Assembly: GCF_009650135.1 (NCBI RefSeq)
Contig: NZ_CP045871.1
Coordinates: forward strand, 868,001-932,000
Source of the DNA: Litorivicinus lipolyticus
GTDB lineage: Bacteria; Pseudomonadota; Gammaproteobacteria; Pseudomonadales; Litorivicinaceae
DNA length: 64,000 nucleotides
Reading direction: 5' to 3'
In this document: positions 33,505 through 42,092 of the stretch, in pieces
Position numbering within the stretch: the first letter of the stretch is position 1
How the letters are laid out: the number at the start of each line of letters is the position of its first letter
The notes under the pieces: generated by a model
The model's input: only the letters and a program-made list of their open reading frames with translations
Told to the model about the DNA's origin: nothing
Databases searched by the model: none
Program-made: the position numbers and the translations under genes

Positions 33505-34998
33505 TTAGGCGCAGTACGCTTGGATCGCGGCACGGGTACCGTCGCGCCAAATGACGCCTAGCCAATGCGCAAATGCGTCACTGAACTCCGGTGCCTGGGC
33601 CAGCTCACCGTAGATATTTTCCATCCCTAACCACACCATCGGGTCGGCTTTGGCTTGCAGGGCGAGGGCCTGCAAATGATCCCAATTCGGGTCGTTCGGC
33701 TCGATGGTGCTGCCGTCTTCACGGGTGCCGGCACACATACGTGCCCAGGCCGCTTCGACCAGTGCCAATCCGCGCACGCTGTTGCCACGGGCGATGCCAT
33801 CACGAATCGAGGGCAGGATAAAGCCCGGATGACGTGACGAACCATCGAAGGCGACGCGGCGCGTGGTATCGACGATTTTTGGGTTCGAAAACCGCGATTC
33901 AATCAGGCCAATATAGCGATCTGGGGTCATGTTCGGGACCGCTTTGACGTGCGGGGCGATTTCGTCTTTGGCGATCTTCACGAACAGGCGCGAAATGTCC
34001 GGGTCGCGCATACAGCCAGAAATAGACGCCACTGACAGCAGCTCACCGGGCACCGAAATGACCTGGTGACCGCCGTTCAAAATGCGGATCTTCATGACTT
34101 CAAAGTCATGCACCTGGTCGGTGAACTCGGCGCCCACCTGGTCCCAGTCTGGGCGGCCAGCGCAAAAGTTGTCTTCGATTACCCACTGGCGGAAGTTCTC
34201 GTGAGTCACCGGTGCGGCGTCGTCGATGCCCCAGCCTTTGGCCAGCTGGAGCTCGTGGGCGCCGGTCGCCGGAACGATGCAATCAACCATGGAGTTGGGA
34301 AAGCTGCACTCGCGGTCGATCCAATCCGCCAAGGTCGGGTCGGACAACCGCGCCAGGCCCACCAGGGTCTGTTTAAAGACGTCGCCGTTGACCTGCAAAT
34401 TGTCACAGGACTGAGCAGTCAACGGGCCGACACCGGTGTCGCGGCGAACACGCAGAGCCGCCACGATGGCGCCAAAGGCGGTCCGCGGCGTGCTCGGGTT
34501 TTGACTGTCGAACTGAATGTCGGCGTGCTCATGATCGAAGCGACCGCTGGCCGGATCCACGTAGTAACCGCCTTCCGTCACGGTCAAGGCGACAATCCGT
34601 ATTTCGGCCCGACTGAGACACTCAATCAAGGCCCGGTTGTCGTCCTGAACCGGCAAGAAGTCGATCATTGAGCCGACCACTTCGGCGTGTTCGGACGCCG
34701 GGTCCAACTCAATCACCGTGCTTAGACAGTCCTGCGCCAGCAATCGGTCGCGCATGGCCGCATCGGCGGCGCGCACGCCAGCGCCGATAATGGCCCAGTC
34801 ATGTGCTTGGCCTAGCTGCATCAAACGGTGCAGGTACCACGCCTGGTGAGCGCGATGGAAATTACCCACGCCAATGTGGACGATGCCCGGAGTCAGACCC
34901 GCACGATCATAGGTGGGCCGGTCGATGCCGGCCGGCAGCTGCGCCAGTGAGCGGTTGCTCAACCTGGCGCGTGCTGTTGAAGCGTTTGCATCAGTCAT
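33505..34998 (-). CDS. mtlK: mannitol 2-dehydrogenase-family polyol dehydrogenase
   Basis: About 497 residues from ATG 34998 (MTDANAS); earlier in-frame codons fall inside smoK. It is a polyol-specific long-chain dehydrogenase/reductase: IVHIGVGNFHRAHQAWYLH is the NAD-binding start, TVTEGGYY is the following loop, and KIRILNGGHQVI carries the catalytic Lys, Asn and His. Members oxidise D-mannitol to fructose, and often D-arabitol to xylulose or D-sorbitol to fructose. It is the last gene of the smoEFGK operon, an arrangement known from Rhodobacter. The exact substrate is inferred from family and context. Confidence 0.85.
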   Translation of the reverse strand: MTDANASTARARLSNRSLAQLPAGIDRPTYDRAGLTPGIVHIGVGNFHRAHQAWYLHRLMQLGQAHDWAIIGAGVRAADAAMRDRLLAQDCLSTVIELDPASEHAEVVGSMIDFLPVQDDNRALIECLSRAEIRIVALTVTEGGYYVDPASGRFDHEHADIQFDSQNPSTPRTAFGAIVAALRVRRDTGVGPLTAQSCDNLQVNGDVFKQTLVGLARLSDPTLADWIDRECSFPNSMVDCIVPATGAHELQLAKGWGIDDAAPVTHENFRQWVIEDNFCAGRPDWDQVGAEFTDQVHDFEVMKIRILNGGHQVISVPGELLSVASISGCMRDPDISRLFVKIAKDEIAPHVKAVPNMTPDRYIGLIESRFSNPKIVDTTRRVAFDGSSRHPGFILPSIRDGIARGNSVRGLALVEAAWARMCAGTREDGSTIEPNDPNWDHLQALALQAKADPMVWLGMENIYGELAQAPEFSDAFAHWLGVIWRDGTRAAIQAYCA

Positions 34999-34999
34999 A

Positions 35000-36001
35000 T
35001 TAAAGACGCAGGCCATCAGCACCAAACTTGTGGATCAGCGACGGGTCAGGGGTCAGGTAAACCGTGTCACCGTAGTTGACCGGGTAATCGCCGCTGGCGC
35101 GGACCGTGATCGGATCGCAACCTTCGATGCCGTGGATGTGGATAAAGGTATCCGATCCCAGGTGTTCGGCGACGCCGACTGTGCCCTGCCACAAACCTTC
35201 AGTGGTCGACACGGTAATGTGCTCGGGGCGAATGCCAATCGTGTGCGCACCGTGCTTATCGGCTTCGGCACCGGTCAGCAGGTTCATCTTGGGGCTGCCG
35301 ATGAAGCCGGCGACGAATACGTTGCGCGGGGTGTGGTACAGCTCAAGTGGGCTACCGACCTGCTCGATCACGCCGGCCTGGAGCACAACGATTTTGTCGG
35401 CCATGGTCATGGCTTCGACTTGGTCGTGGGTCACGTAAACCATGGTGGTCTTGAGCTTTTTGTGCAGCTCCGAGATCTCCATGCGCATGCCCACACGCAG
35501 CGCTGCGTCCAAATTCGACAGCGGCTCGTCAAACAGGAAGGCAGCCGGCTCGCGCACAATCGCGCGGCCAATGGCGACTCGTTGACGCTGCCCACCGGAC
35601 AACTGGCCCGGCTTGCGATCCAAGTAGTCGGTCAGGTTGAGGGCCTTGGCGGCCGCTTCAATGCGCTTGTCCTGCTCTTCTTGGCTCATTTTCGCCATGC
35701 GCATGGGGAAGGCAATGTTCTTGCGAACCGACATGTGCGGATACAGCGCGTAGGACTGGAACACCATGGCCAGGCCGCGCTTGGACGGCGGCAGGGCGGT
35801 GGCGTCGTTGCCATCGATTTCGATGTTGCCCGACGAGGTGTCTTCAAGGCCGGCGATTAAACGCAGCAGCGTTGACTTGCCACACCCTGAGGGGCCGACA
35901 AAGACGGTGAACTCGCCGTCCTGAATGGTCAGGTCCAGCGGCGGAATGACTTGCACGTCGTCAAATGACTTGGTGACTTGGTTGAGTACGATACGTCCCA
36001 T
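35000..36001 (-). CDS. smoK: mannitol/sorbitol ABC transporter ATP-binding subunit (MalK/UgpC type)
   Basis: 333 residues from ATG 36001 (MGRIVLNQV). The ATPase domain has Walker [10 protein letters not shown] near residue 38, signature [14 protein letters not shown], Walker B AAFLFDEP and the switch His in VTHD. A C-terminal TOBE-type regulatory domain (IGIRPEHI) follows. It powers the SmoEFG importer from the cytoplasmic face. The stop is 2 bases before mtlK, so the genes are coupled. Confidence 0.9.
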   Translation of the reverse strand: MGRIVLNQVTKSFDDVQVIPPLDLTIQDGEFTVFVGPSGCGKSTLLRLIAGLEDTSSGNIEIDGNDATALPPSKRGLAMVFQSYALYPHMSVRKNIAFPMRMAKMSQEEQDKRIEAAAKALNLTDYLDRKPGQLSGGQRQRVAIGRAIVREPAAFLFDEPLSNLDAALRVGMRMEISELHKKLKTTMVYVTHDQVEAMTMADKIVVLQAGVIEQVGSPLELYHTPRNVFVAGFIGSPKMNLLTGAEADKHGAHTIGIRPEHITVSTTEGLWQGTVGVAEHLGSDTFIHIHGIEGCDPITVRASGDYPVNYGDTVYLTPDPSLIHKFGADGLRL

Positions 36002-36012
36002 TTTTAAATTCC

Positions 36013-36843
36013 TTATTTCACTGCGCCGAAGGTGAGGCCGCGTACTAATTGTTTTTGGCTGAACCAACCGAGCACCAAGATGGGGGCAATGGCCATGGTC
36101 GAGGCTGCGCTTAGCTTGGCGTAGAACAAGCCTTCAGGGCTTGAGTAGCTGGCAATAAACGCGGTCAGCGGTGCGGCCTTGGCCGCGGTTAAGTTCAAGG
36201 TCCAGAAGGCTTCGTTCCAGGCCAAAATAAAGTTCAGCAAGATGGTCGACGCAATACCCGGTATCGCCATCGGCGTCAGCACGTAAAGGATTTCAGAGCG
36301 CAATGACGCGCCGTCCATCCGGGCCGCTTCCAAGATTTCGCTGGGGATCTCGCGGAAGTAGGTGTACAGCATCCAGACAATGATTGGCATGTTAATCAGC
36401 ATCAAGACCACGACCAAACCGGTGCGGCTGTCGAGCAAGCCCATTTCGATAAACAGCAAGTAAATCGGGTAGAGCACGCCGACGGCCGGCAGCATCTTGG
36501 TGGACAGCATCCACAGCAAAATGTCTTTGGTCCGTCGCGACGGCACGAACGCCATGGACCAAGCCGCAGGAATTGCAATCAGGGTACCCAGGATGGTCGA
36601 ACCGCCCGCGATAATCAGTGAGTTGTTGAGAAACTTAAAGTAATCCGAACGTTCTTGGACCGCGATGTAGTTTTCCAGTGTCCAGTCAAACAGGAAGAAC
36701 AACGGCGGATCTGCGATCGCCTGACCTTCGCTTTTGAAACTGGTCAAAATGGTCCACAAGATCGGAAAGAAAATAAGCAGACCGATGGACCAGGCAAGGA
36801 CCGTGTTAAAGGTCTTGCGTGATGTAGTTGCGTTACGAGCCAT
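36013..36843 (-). CDS. smoG: mannitol/sorbitol ABC transporter permease SmoG
   Basis: 276 residues from ATG 36843 (GGAG 6 bases upstream), six hydrophobic segments. The MalG-type EAA loop that docks to the ATPase is EAARMDGAS in the second half. The ending [12 protein letters not shown] is the typical MalG-family C-terminus. It is paired with SmoF; the 10-base gap to smoF indicates one transcript. Substrate by context only. Confidence 0.88.
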   Translation of the reverse strand: MARNATTSRKTFNTVLAWSIGLLIFFPILWTILTSFKSEGQAIADPPLFFLFDWTLENYIAVQERSDYFKFLNNSLIIAGGSTILGTLIAIPAAWSMAFVPSRRTKDILLWMLSTKMLPAVGVLYPIYLLFIEMGLLDSRTGLVVVLMLINMPIIVWMLYTYFREIPSEILEAARMDGASLRSEILYVLTPMAIPGIASTILLNFILAWNEAFWTLNLTAAKAAPLTAFIASYSSPEGLFYAKLSAASTMAIAPILVLGWFSQKQLVRGLTFGAVK

Positions 36844-36853
36844 GGGGGTCTCC

Positions 36854-37720
36854 TTATGAATCCAGGTTCTTGCCAACGATGCGCATCAAGAAGATCGCAA
36901 CGATGTTCGCCAAGATAATTGCGTACACACCACCTGCACTGCCCAAACCGACGTTCTGGCTTTCCAGTACACGTTGGTAGATCAGGTAGGTCAGGGTCTT
37001 GGAGCCAAAGGCGCCGCCCGTGGTGACGAAAATTTCCGCAAAGATAGACAACAAAAAGATCGTCTGAATCAGCAGCACCACGGTCATTGCCCGGCCCAGG
37101 TGCGGCAAGATAATGAACCAGAAGCGTTTCAGCGCGGTCGCGCCGTCCATTTCCGAGGCTTCCAACTGCTCGGTGTCGAGCGACTGGATAGCGGTCAGCA
37201 AAATTAGGGTCGAGAAGGGCAGCCACTGCCAGCTGACGATCATCACGATCGACTGCAAGGAAGCTTGGGACAGCCATTGAATAGGTTCAGCACCAAAGAA
37301 CTCCCACAGGTATGCGAACAAACCGTAGTTGGGGTCCATGAACATGTTCTTCCAAATCAAGGCCGATACGGTCGGCATGACAAAGAAGGGTGCAATCACC
37401 AAGATGCGCACAAAGCCTTGGCCCCACATGGGTTGGTCCAACAGCAAAGCAAGCAGAACGCCGAGCGCAATGGTAATAGCCAAAACGCCACCGACAATAA
37501 TTAGGGTGGTAGAAATACTGGGCCAAAAAGAACTGCTAGAGAAGAATCTGACGTAGTTGTCAAAGCCTACCCAGCCGAGGTCGCCGCCACGAAGGGGCAA
37601 GTACTTTTTGAATGAAAAATACAGTGTCATACACAGGGGGACGAGCATCCATCCCAGCAGTAGTACGACGGCAGGTGCCATCATGAAACGTGCTGCTGTG
37701 CGTGATTGTTGAGTGGCCAT
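36854..37720 (-). CDS. smoF: mannitol/sorbitol ABC transporter permease SmoF
   Basis: A 288-residue MalF-type permease with six hydrophobic segments and EAA loop EASEMDGATALKRFW. First permease gene after the substrate-binding protein, from which it is separated by a hairpin that should lower its expression relative to smoE. Substrate by context. Confidence 0.88.
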   Translation of the reverse strand: MATQQSRTAARFMMAPAVVLLLGWMLVPLCMTLYFSFKKYLPLRGGDLGWVGFDNYVRFFSSSSFWPSISTTLIIVGGVLAITIALGVLLALLLDQPMWGQGFVRILVIAPFFVMPTVSALIWKNMFMDPNYGLFAYLWEFFGAEPIQWLSQASLQSIVMIVSWQWLPFSTLILLTAIQSLDTEQLEASEMDGATALKRFWFIILPHLGRAMTVVLLIQTIFLLSIFAEIFVTTGGAFGSKTLTYLIYQRVLESQNVGLGSAGGVYAIILANIVAIFLMRIVGKNLDS

Positions 37721-37768
37721 AGGTCACCGTCCTCTGTGAATCCGAAGGTGTTCGCGATGAAATCAATT

Positions 37769-37799
37769 GGAAAAGAAGGGGCGGCTGACGCCGCCCCTT
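37769..37799 (-). terminator. partial terminator between smoE and smoF
   Basis: On the minus strand AAGGGGCGGC-GTCA-GCCGCCCCTT is a perfect 10-bp stem followed by CTTTTCC, 26 bases past the smoE stop. In binding-protein operons such a hairpin usually keeps the binding protein in excess over the membrane parts. Confidence 0.8.
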
Positions 37800-37824
37800 A
37801 GGTCATAGGGTATGACCTTGAAAA

Positions 37825-39126
37825 CTAGCGGTAACCCGCAGCTTCCATTGCGTCGTTAGTCAAAGCTTGTGCCTTGGCCAGCGCTTCTTCGATGGTCTGC
37901 TGACCTGCGTAAGCCGCTGAGAACTCTTGGCTGACGTCGGTAGCGATACCGGCAAACTCAGGGATCGCTGCGAACTGAACACCGACGTACGGTGATGCGT
38001 CAACAGTTGAGTCGTTCGGGTTAGCTGACAGGATTGAATCCAGTGTCATCTGTGCGAAAGGTACCGCCTGGTAGTTGGGGTTTTCGTACAGTGACTGACG
38101 AGCTCCCGGAGGTACGTTTGCCCAACCTTCGTTGGCCGCAACCAATTCGATGTAGTCAGTTGACGTAGCCCACTCGATGAACTGCTTAGCAGCGCCTTCT
38201 TTCTGTGTGCCTGCGGGGATAGCCAAAGCCCATGCCCACAACCAGTTAGCGCGCTTGCCCATGCCGTTGTCAGGCGCCAGTGCGAAGCCAACTTTGTCAG
38301 CAACAGTTGATTCAGCAGCGTTGGTGACGAATGAAGCGGCAACCGTTGCGTCAATCCACATGCCGCACTTGCCCTGTTGGAACAACGACAGGTTTTCGTT
38401 GAAACCATTAGTGGCGTAACCAGCGGGGCCGGCATCGTCCATCATGTTTTTGTAGAAGTTCAGAGTGTCTGACCATTCACGTGTGTCGAACTGTGCATTC
38501 CAGTCGCCGTCGAACCAGCGAGCGCCGAATGAGTTAGACATTGCCGTGATGAATGCGCCGCCTTCACCCCAACCCGCTTTACCGCGCAAGCAGATGCCGT
38601 TGATGTCGTTGTCACGATCAGTCATTTCACGAGCTGCTTTAGCGATGAACGACCAGCTTGGAGCGGAAGGCATGGTCAGGCCCGCTTTTTCCATCAGGTC
38701 AGAGCGGTACATGATCATCGAGCTTTCGCCGTAGAAAGGTGCTGCGTACAGCGTGCCGTCGTGGCTCAAACCGCCAGACATGGCAGGCAGGATGTCAGCT
38801 GCGTTGTATTCAGCAGACAGATCGTCCAATGAAACCAACCAGCCGTTAGCGCCCCAAATCGGAGTCTCGTACATGCCGATGGTCATGATGTCGAACGCGC
38901 CGCCTTTGGTGGTGATGTCAGTCGTCACGCGCTGGCGCAGGACGTTTTCTTCCAAAGTGACCCATTCAACGTCAACGCCAGTTTGCGCTGTGAATTGATC
39001 GGTGTAGCCCTGCATGCGGATCATGTCGCCGTTGTTAACGGTAGCGATCGTGATGGTTTCTGCGTATGCGATTGAGCTGGCTGCGATCGACAATGCGACC
39101 GCTGCACGGATTGTGCTTTTGACCAT
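37825..39126 (-). CDS. smoE: mannitol/sorbitol ABC transporter periplasmic binding protein
   Basis: 433 residues with a clear signal peptide (first 22 residues, ending SSIAYA) and a type I extracellular solute-binding fold (family 1, MalE/SmoE group). NNGDMIRMQGYTDQFTAQTG is the start of lobe 1, and LAPDNGMGKRANWLWAWALAIP is typical of polyol-binding members. Compared with its neighbours it uses a narrower codon set, suggesting high expression. AGGAG precedes the ATG. First gene of smoEFGK-mtlK. Polyol specificity is inferred from the linked dehydrogenase. Confidence 0.87.
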   Translation of the reverse strand: MVKSTIRAAVALSIAASSIAYAETITIATVNNGDMIRMQGYTDQFTAQTGVDVEWVTLEENVLRQRVTTDITTKGGAFDIMTIGMYETPIWGANGWLVSLDDLSAEYNAADILPAMSGGLSHDGTLYAAPFYGESSMIMYRSDLMEKAGLTMPSAPSWSFIAKAAREMTDRDNDINGICLRGKAGWGEGGAFITAMSNSFGARWFDGDWNAQFDTREWSDTLNFYKNMMDDAGPAGYATNGFNENLSLFQQGKCGMWIDATVAASFVTNAAESTVADKVGFALAPDNGMGKRANWLWAWALAIPAGTQKEGAAKQFIEWATSTDYIELVAANEGWANVPPGARQSLYENPNYQAVPFAQMTLDSILSANPNDSTVDASPYVGVQFAAIPEFAGIATDVSQEFSAAYAGQQTIEEALAKAQALTNDAMEAAGYR

Positions 39127-39140
39127 GATGGTTCTCCTAG

Positions 39141-39164
39141 TTATGCCTTGTTATGCCTTGTTAT
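39141..39164. repeat. tandem 10-bp repeat in the smoE leader
   Basis: TTATGCCTTG occurs twice in a row and begins a third copy (TTAT), just ahead of the smoE ribosome site. It may be a slippage product or part of a regulatory leader. Confidence 0.5.
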
Positions 39165-39182
39165 AGGTTTGGCAGGGCGAAA

Positions 39183-39232
39183 GATATCAAGAGAAAAAAG
39201 GGCGAGTCAATAAATAATTTTACGCGCGAAAA
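39183..39232 (-). promoter_or_regulatory. smoE promoter with candidate LacI-family operator
   Basis: On the minus strand a TTGACT -35 (39210-39205) and a weak GATATC -10 (39188-39183) are spaced 16 bases apart. Just upstream, 39219-39232 reads TTTTCGCGCGTAAA on the minus strand, an imperfect palindrome around CGCGCG. The same CGCGCGTAAA occurs in front of the SDR gene. The adjacent LacI-type regulator is the natural candidate ligand. Confidence 0.45.
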
Positions 39233-39243
39233 GTTTTGACGGA

Positions 39244-40272
39244 CTAGGACGAATTTCTGAGAACCAGTCGCGCCGGATAGCGGGTCTCGTCGCGCGACGC
39301 AAAAGCGCAGCCTTGTTCGATGCGCTCGAACAGCGTTCGCACGCTGTGCGTGGTGACCGCGTCGTAGTCGTGGGCTGCGGTGGTCAGCGACGGACAGGTA
39401 AATTTGGCATACGGGTGGTCGTCATTGGACGCCAGTCGCAGTTGATCGCCGGGCATGCGTCCAACGGTCAGGCCGCGCTCGTACGCAGCCGCTAAAAAAC
39501 CAATCGCTAAGCGGTCGTTACTGCACAATATGGTGTTGGAGGGCAGTTGCCCACGGTCCAATAGTTCATGTGCGCCACGGTAGCCAATTTCTTCGAAGTT
39601 CCAGCCATCACCGGCAACCGCCACGACGTGCGGCTCAAAGCCCATGCGGTCCATCTTGGCCAGATAAGTCTCGTGGCGCTTACGGGCATTCGGGTTGCTG
39701 GGGGTGGCCATTTCGAAAAACAGCGGTGGCTCGCCGGTACGAATCAAGTATTCGACTGTTTGGTTAACAAAGCTCTCATTGTCCGAGCCAATAAAGGCCT
39801 CGCCCAGGCCTTCAATATTACTATCGACCAGCACCGTGGGCACCGCTTTACAGAATTTTTGCAAGCGCGCGCGGTCCGAATCGTGGCCCAAAGGCGCCAA
39901 CAGTACGCCGGCGGGTTTTAACGATCGCAAGGATTCGAGTATCTCGATTTCTTGCTTCGGATCACCGTAGGAGCTGTACATCGTGGGCGAGTACCCAGCC
40001 TCGATACACAGCTGTTCGGTGGAGCGCGCGATTTCGGCAAAGAAGGGGTCGGCCAGGTGGGGCACAACAATGCCGACGGTTTTCGTCAACTTGCGGTTTT
40101 GGTTGATCGCATAAATGTTGGGACGATAGTCGTGCGCTTCGATGGCCGCTTCGATGCGTTTGCGGGTCGAGGCTCGCACGCTGTCGGGGTCGTTGAAGTA
40201 TTTTGAGACGGTGGGTCTTGAGACGCCAGAAACTTGCGCCAGTCCTTCCATGTTCTTAATAATATTTGTCAT
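39244..40272 (-). CDS. LacI-family transcriptional regulator
   Basis: 342 residues. The N-terminal helix-turn-helix with hinge (LAQVSGVSRPTVSKYFNDPDSVRASTRKRIEAA) is followed by a periplasmic-binding-type sensor domain (GIVVPHLADPFFAEIARSTE, then GVLLAPLGHD and CSNDRLAIGFL). It sits between smoE and the divergent SDR-araC-xylB genes, so it is probably the polyol-responsive regulator of both units. Ligand unknown. Confidence 0.9.
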   Translation of the reverse strand: MTNIIKNMEGLAQVSGVSRPTVSKYFNDPDSVRASTRKRIEAAIEAHDYRPNIYAINQNRKLTKTVGIVVPHLADPFFAEIARSTEQLCIEAGYSPTMYSSYGDPKQEIEILESLRSLKPAGVLLAPLGHDSDRARLQKFCKAVPTVLVDSNIEGLGEAFIGSDNESFVNQTVEYLIRTGEPPLFFEMATPSNPNARKRHETYLAKMDRMGFEPHVVAVAGDGWNFEEIGYRGAHELLDRGQLPSNTILCSNDRLAIGFLAAAYERGLTVGRMPGDQLRLASNDDHPYAKFTCPSLTTAAHDYDAVTTHSVRTLFERIEQGCAFASRDETRYPARLVLRNSS

Positions 40273-40310
40273 GATGTGGGCGCGCCAATCGGTGCCTGTT
40301 ATTGCTTTTG

Positions 40311-40347
40311 ATCACGTGATGATAGATTTTATTTTGCCGCGCGTAAA
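40311..40347. promoter_or_regulatory. operator candidates between lacI-type gene and SDR gene
   Basis: The 171-bp divergent gap contains a perfect palindrome ATCACGTGAT (40311-40320) and, at 40334-40347, TTGCCGCGCGTAAA. The second shares CGCGCGTAAA with the smoE promoter site. No convincing -35/-10 pair was found. Confidence 0.4.
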
Positions 40348-40443
40348 CTTCATGACAAGCTAGTGTGAAGCAGTGAGGCTTTTGGCAGGGTCGATGCCGC
40401 GCCAGTTGGCGTCGCCCACCCGCCTACGAAGGACATAATAATT

Positions 40444-41196
40444 ATGAAGGATTTATCGGATACCCGTGTCTTAGTGACCGGCTGTAACGGTGGCATTGGG
40501 CGAGCAATCTGCGCGGCATTTCTGGATTCCGGTGCCCGCGTTTTCGGGGTAGATATTCAGTCCCAGTCAGCGATCGAAGACGAGCGGTTGGATTATCGCC
40601 AAGCCGATTTAAGTCAGATTCCGGCGTTGGAGGATGTGCTGCAATGGGTCGACGCCGGCCGCGTTAATGTGCTGGTCAATAACGCCGCGGTGTTTGACAT
40701 GGGCCCATTGGTCGACACCGACCTGGATTCAATGCAACGCCAGTTCGATATCAATGTGCGGGCTACCTTTCGCTTGATGCAGGGCGTCGCCTCGCAACTA
40801 ATTGCCCGCCAGGAACCCGGCCGCGTGATTAACTTTTCCAGCCAAGCGGGCCGGCGTGGTGAGGCCTTAGTGGCGCATTACTGTGCCACCAAAGCGGCCG
40901 TGATCAGCTATACCCAATCCGCCGCCTTGGCGCTGGCACCGCACGGTATTAACGTCAATGCGATTGCCCCAGGCGTGGTCGACACGCCGATGTGGGACAG
41001 CGTTGACGCCCTGTTTGCCAAATACGAGGGTCGCCCGCTGGGCGAAAAGAAACGCCTGGTCGGCGAAGCTGTGCCGCTGGGGCGGATGGGCGACCCGGAT
41101 GACATGGTTGGTGCAGTGCTGTTTTTCGCATCCGCCGCTTCTCATTACATCACCGGCCAGACGTTGAATGTCGATGGCGGCTGTGTGCTGAGTTAA
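40444..41196 (+). CDS. smoS: SDR polyol dehydrogenase (sorbitol/L-iditol type)
   Basis: A 250-residue classical short-chain dehydrogenase. VTGCNGGIGRA is the NAD-binding motif, NNAA the central motif, and Ser plus YCATK the catalytic residues. The tail PMWDSVDALFAKYEGRPLGEKKR and QTLNVDGG resemble SmoS-type sorbitol and galactitol dehydrogenases. It would oxidise sorbitol to fructose or a related polyol to its ketose. AAGGAC precedes the ATG. First gene of an operon with araC-type and xylB genes. The symbol is tentative. Confidence 0.8.
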   Translation: MKDLSDTRVLVTGCNGGIGRAICAAFLDSGARVFGVDIQSQSAIEDERLDYRQADLSQIPALEDVLQWVDAGRVNVLVNNAAVFDMGPLVDTDLDSMQRQFDINVRATFRLMQGVASQLIARQEPGRVINFSSQAGRRGEALVAHYCATKAAVISYTQSAALALAPHGINVNAIAPGVVDTPMWDSVDALFAKYEGRPLGEKKRLVGEAVPLGRMGDPDDMVGAVLFFASAASHYITGQTLNVDGGCVLS

Positions 41197-41200
41197 GCCG

Positions 41201-42091
41201 ATGAACGCTCGCGCCCCGCAACTCGAAGTCGTTGACCCCAGCCAGGGCGGTGTGCGCTATTTGGAGCACGGCTGGCCGCACGATTTGATTCGTTGGCATG
41301 CGCATGACGAGTATGAATTGCACCTGTTGGTAGCGACCCGGGGCAAGGTGTTTGTCGGGGACTATGTCGGCCAGTTTAAACCCGGGCAGTTGATCTTGAC
41401 CGGGCCGCGGGTGCCACACAATTGGTTATCCGAATCGGCCCAGGCGGTCGAACTGCGCGATATGGCGATTCAGTTTCGCCCCGAATTGTATGCCCACGTG
41501 GCCTCGGTCATGCCGGAAATCAAAGCCTTGGAGGCGACATTAAACCGTGCTCAAAGTGGGGTTGAGTTCGTCGGCTTCGACTTGCTCGAGGCCCAGCAGC
41601 TGATGGCGGCGGTGCGCGACAGCCAGGGTTTACAGCGTATTGCGGCGTTTTTCGAACTGATGGCGCGCTTGGCCAATTGGCCGAACCAGCAGTCGTTGTC
41701 GACCTTGCAGTTTCGCTCATCGTTAACCGGTGCCGTGGAATCCAAAATCAGCGAGGTGGTGCGCCACGTCGTGGACAACCACCGCCAGCAAATTCGTTTG
41801 GCCGACATGGCCGAGTTAGCCGGCATGAGTGTCAGCTCGTTCAGCCGCCACTTTCAAAAAGGCACAGGCAATCGGTTTGTCGAGTTCGTGACCCGGGTGC
41901 GGGTTAGCCGAGCCTGCAGTCTATTGGCCGAAACCAACGATCAGGTGTCATCGATCGGGTTCGCGGTGGGATTTAATAATCTGGCCAATTTCAATCGTCA
42001 TTTCACAAAATTGAAAGGCCAATCGCCGGGCGAGTTTCGCCGCGCGATTCGTCAAACCATCGGTGCCGAACCGGCGCCGGTAGAGGATTAG
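41201..42091 (+). CDS. AraC-family transcriptional regulator
   Basis: 296 residues. An N-terminal cupin-like sensor (HDEYELHLLVATRG, GQLILTGPRVPHNW) is followed by a C-terminal double helix-turn-helix (LADMAELAGMSVSSFSRHFQ and SIGFAVGFNNLANFNRHF). It starts 4 bases after the SDR gene, in the middle of the operon, so it probably senses a sugar related to the SDR or XylB substrate. Confidence 0.9.
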   Translation: MNARAPQLEVVDPSQGGVRYLEHGWPHDLIRWHAHDEYELHLLVATRGKVFVGDYVGQFKPGQLILTGPRVPHNWLSESAQAVELRDMAIQFRPELYAHVASVMPEIKALEATLNRAQSGVEFVGFDLLEAQQLMAAVRDSQGLQRIAAFFELMARLANWPNQQSLSTLQFRSSLTGAVESKISEVVRHVVDNHRQQIRLADMAELAGMSVSSFSRHFQKGTGNRFVEFVTRVRVSRACSLLAETNDQVSSIGFAVGFNNLANFNRHFTKLKGQSPGEFRRAIRQTIGAEPAPVED

Positions 42092-42092
42092 C

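Noticed and set aside
34913..35860. A 315-residue plus-strand frame antisense to smoK
   Set aside because: The minus strand encodes a complete ATPase with all motifs; this frame has none.
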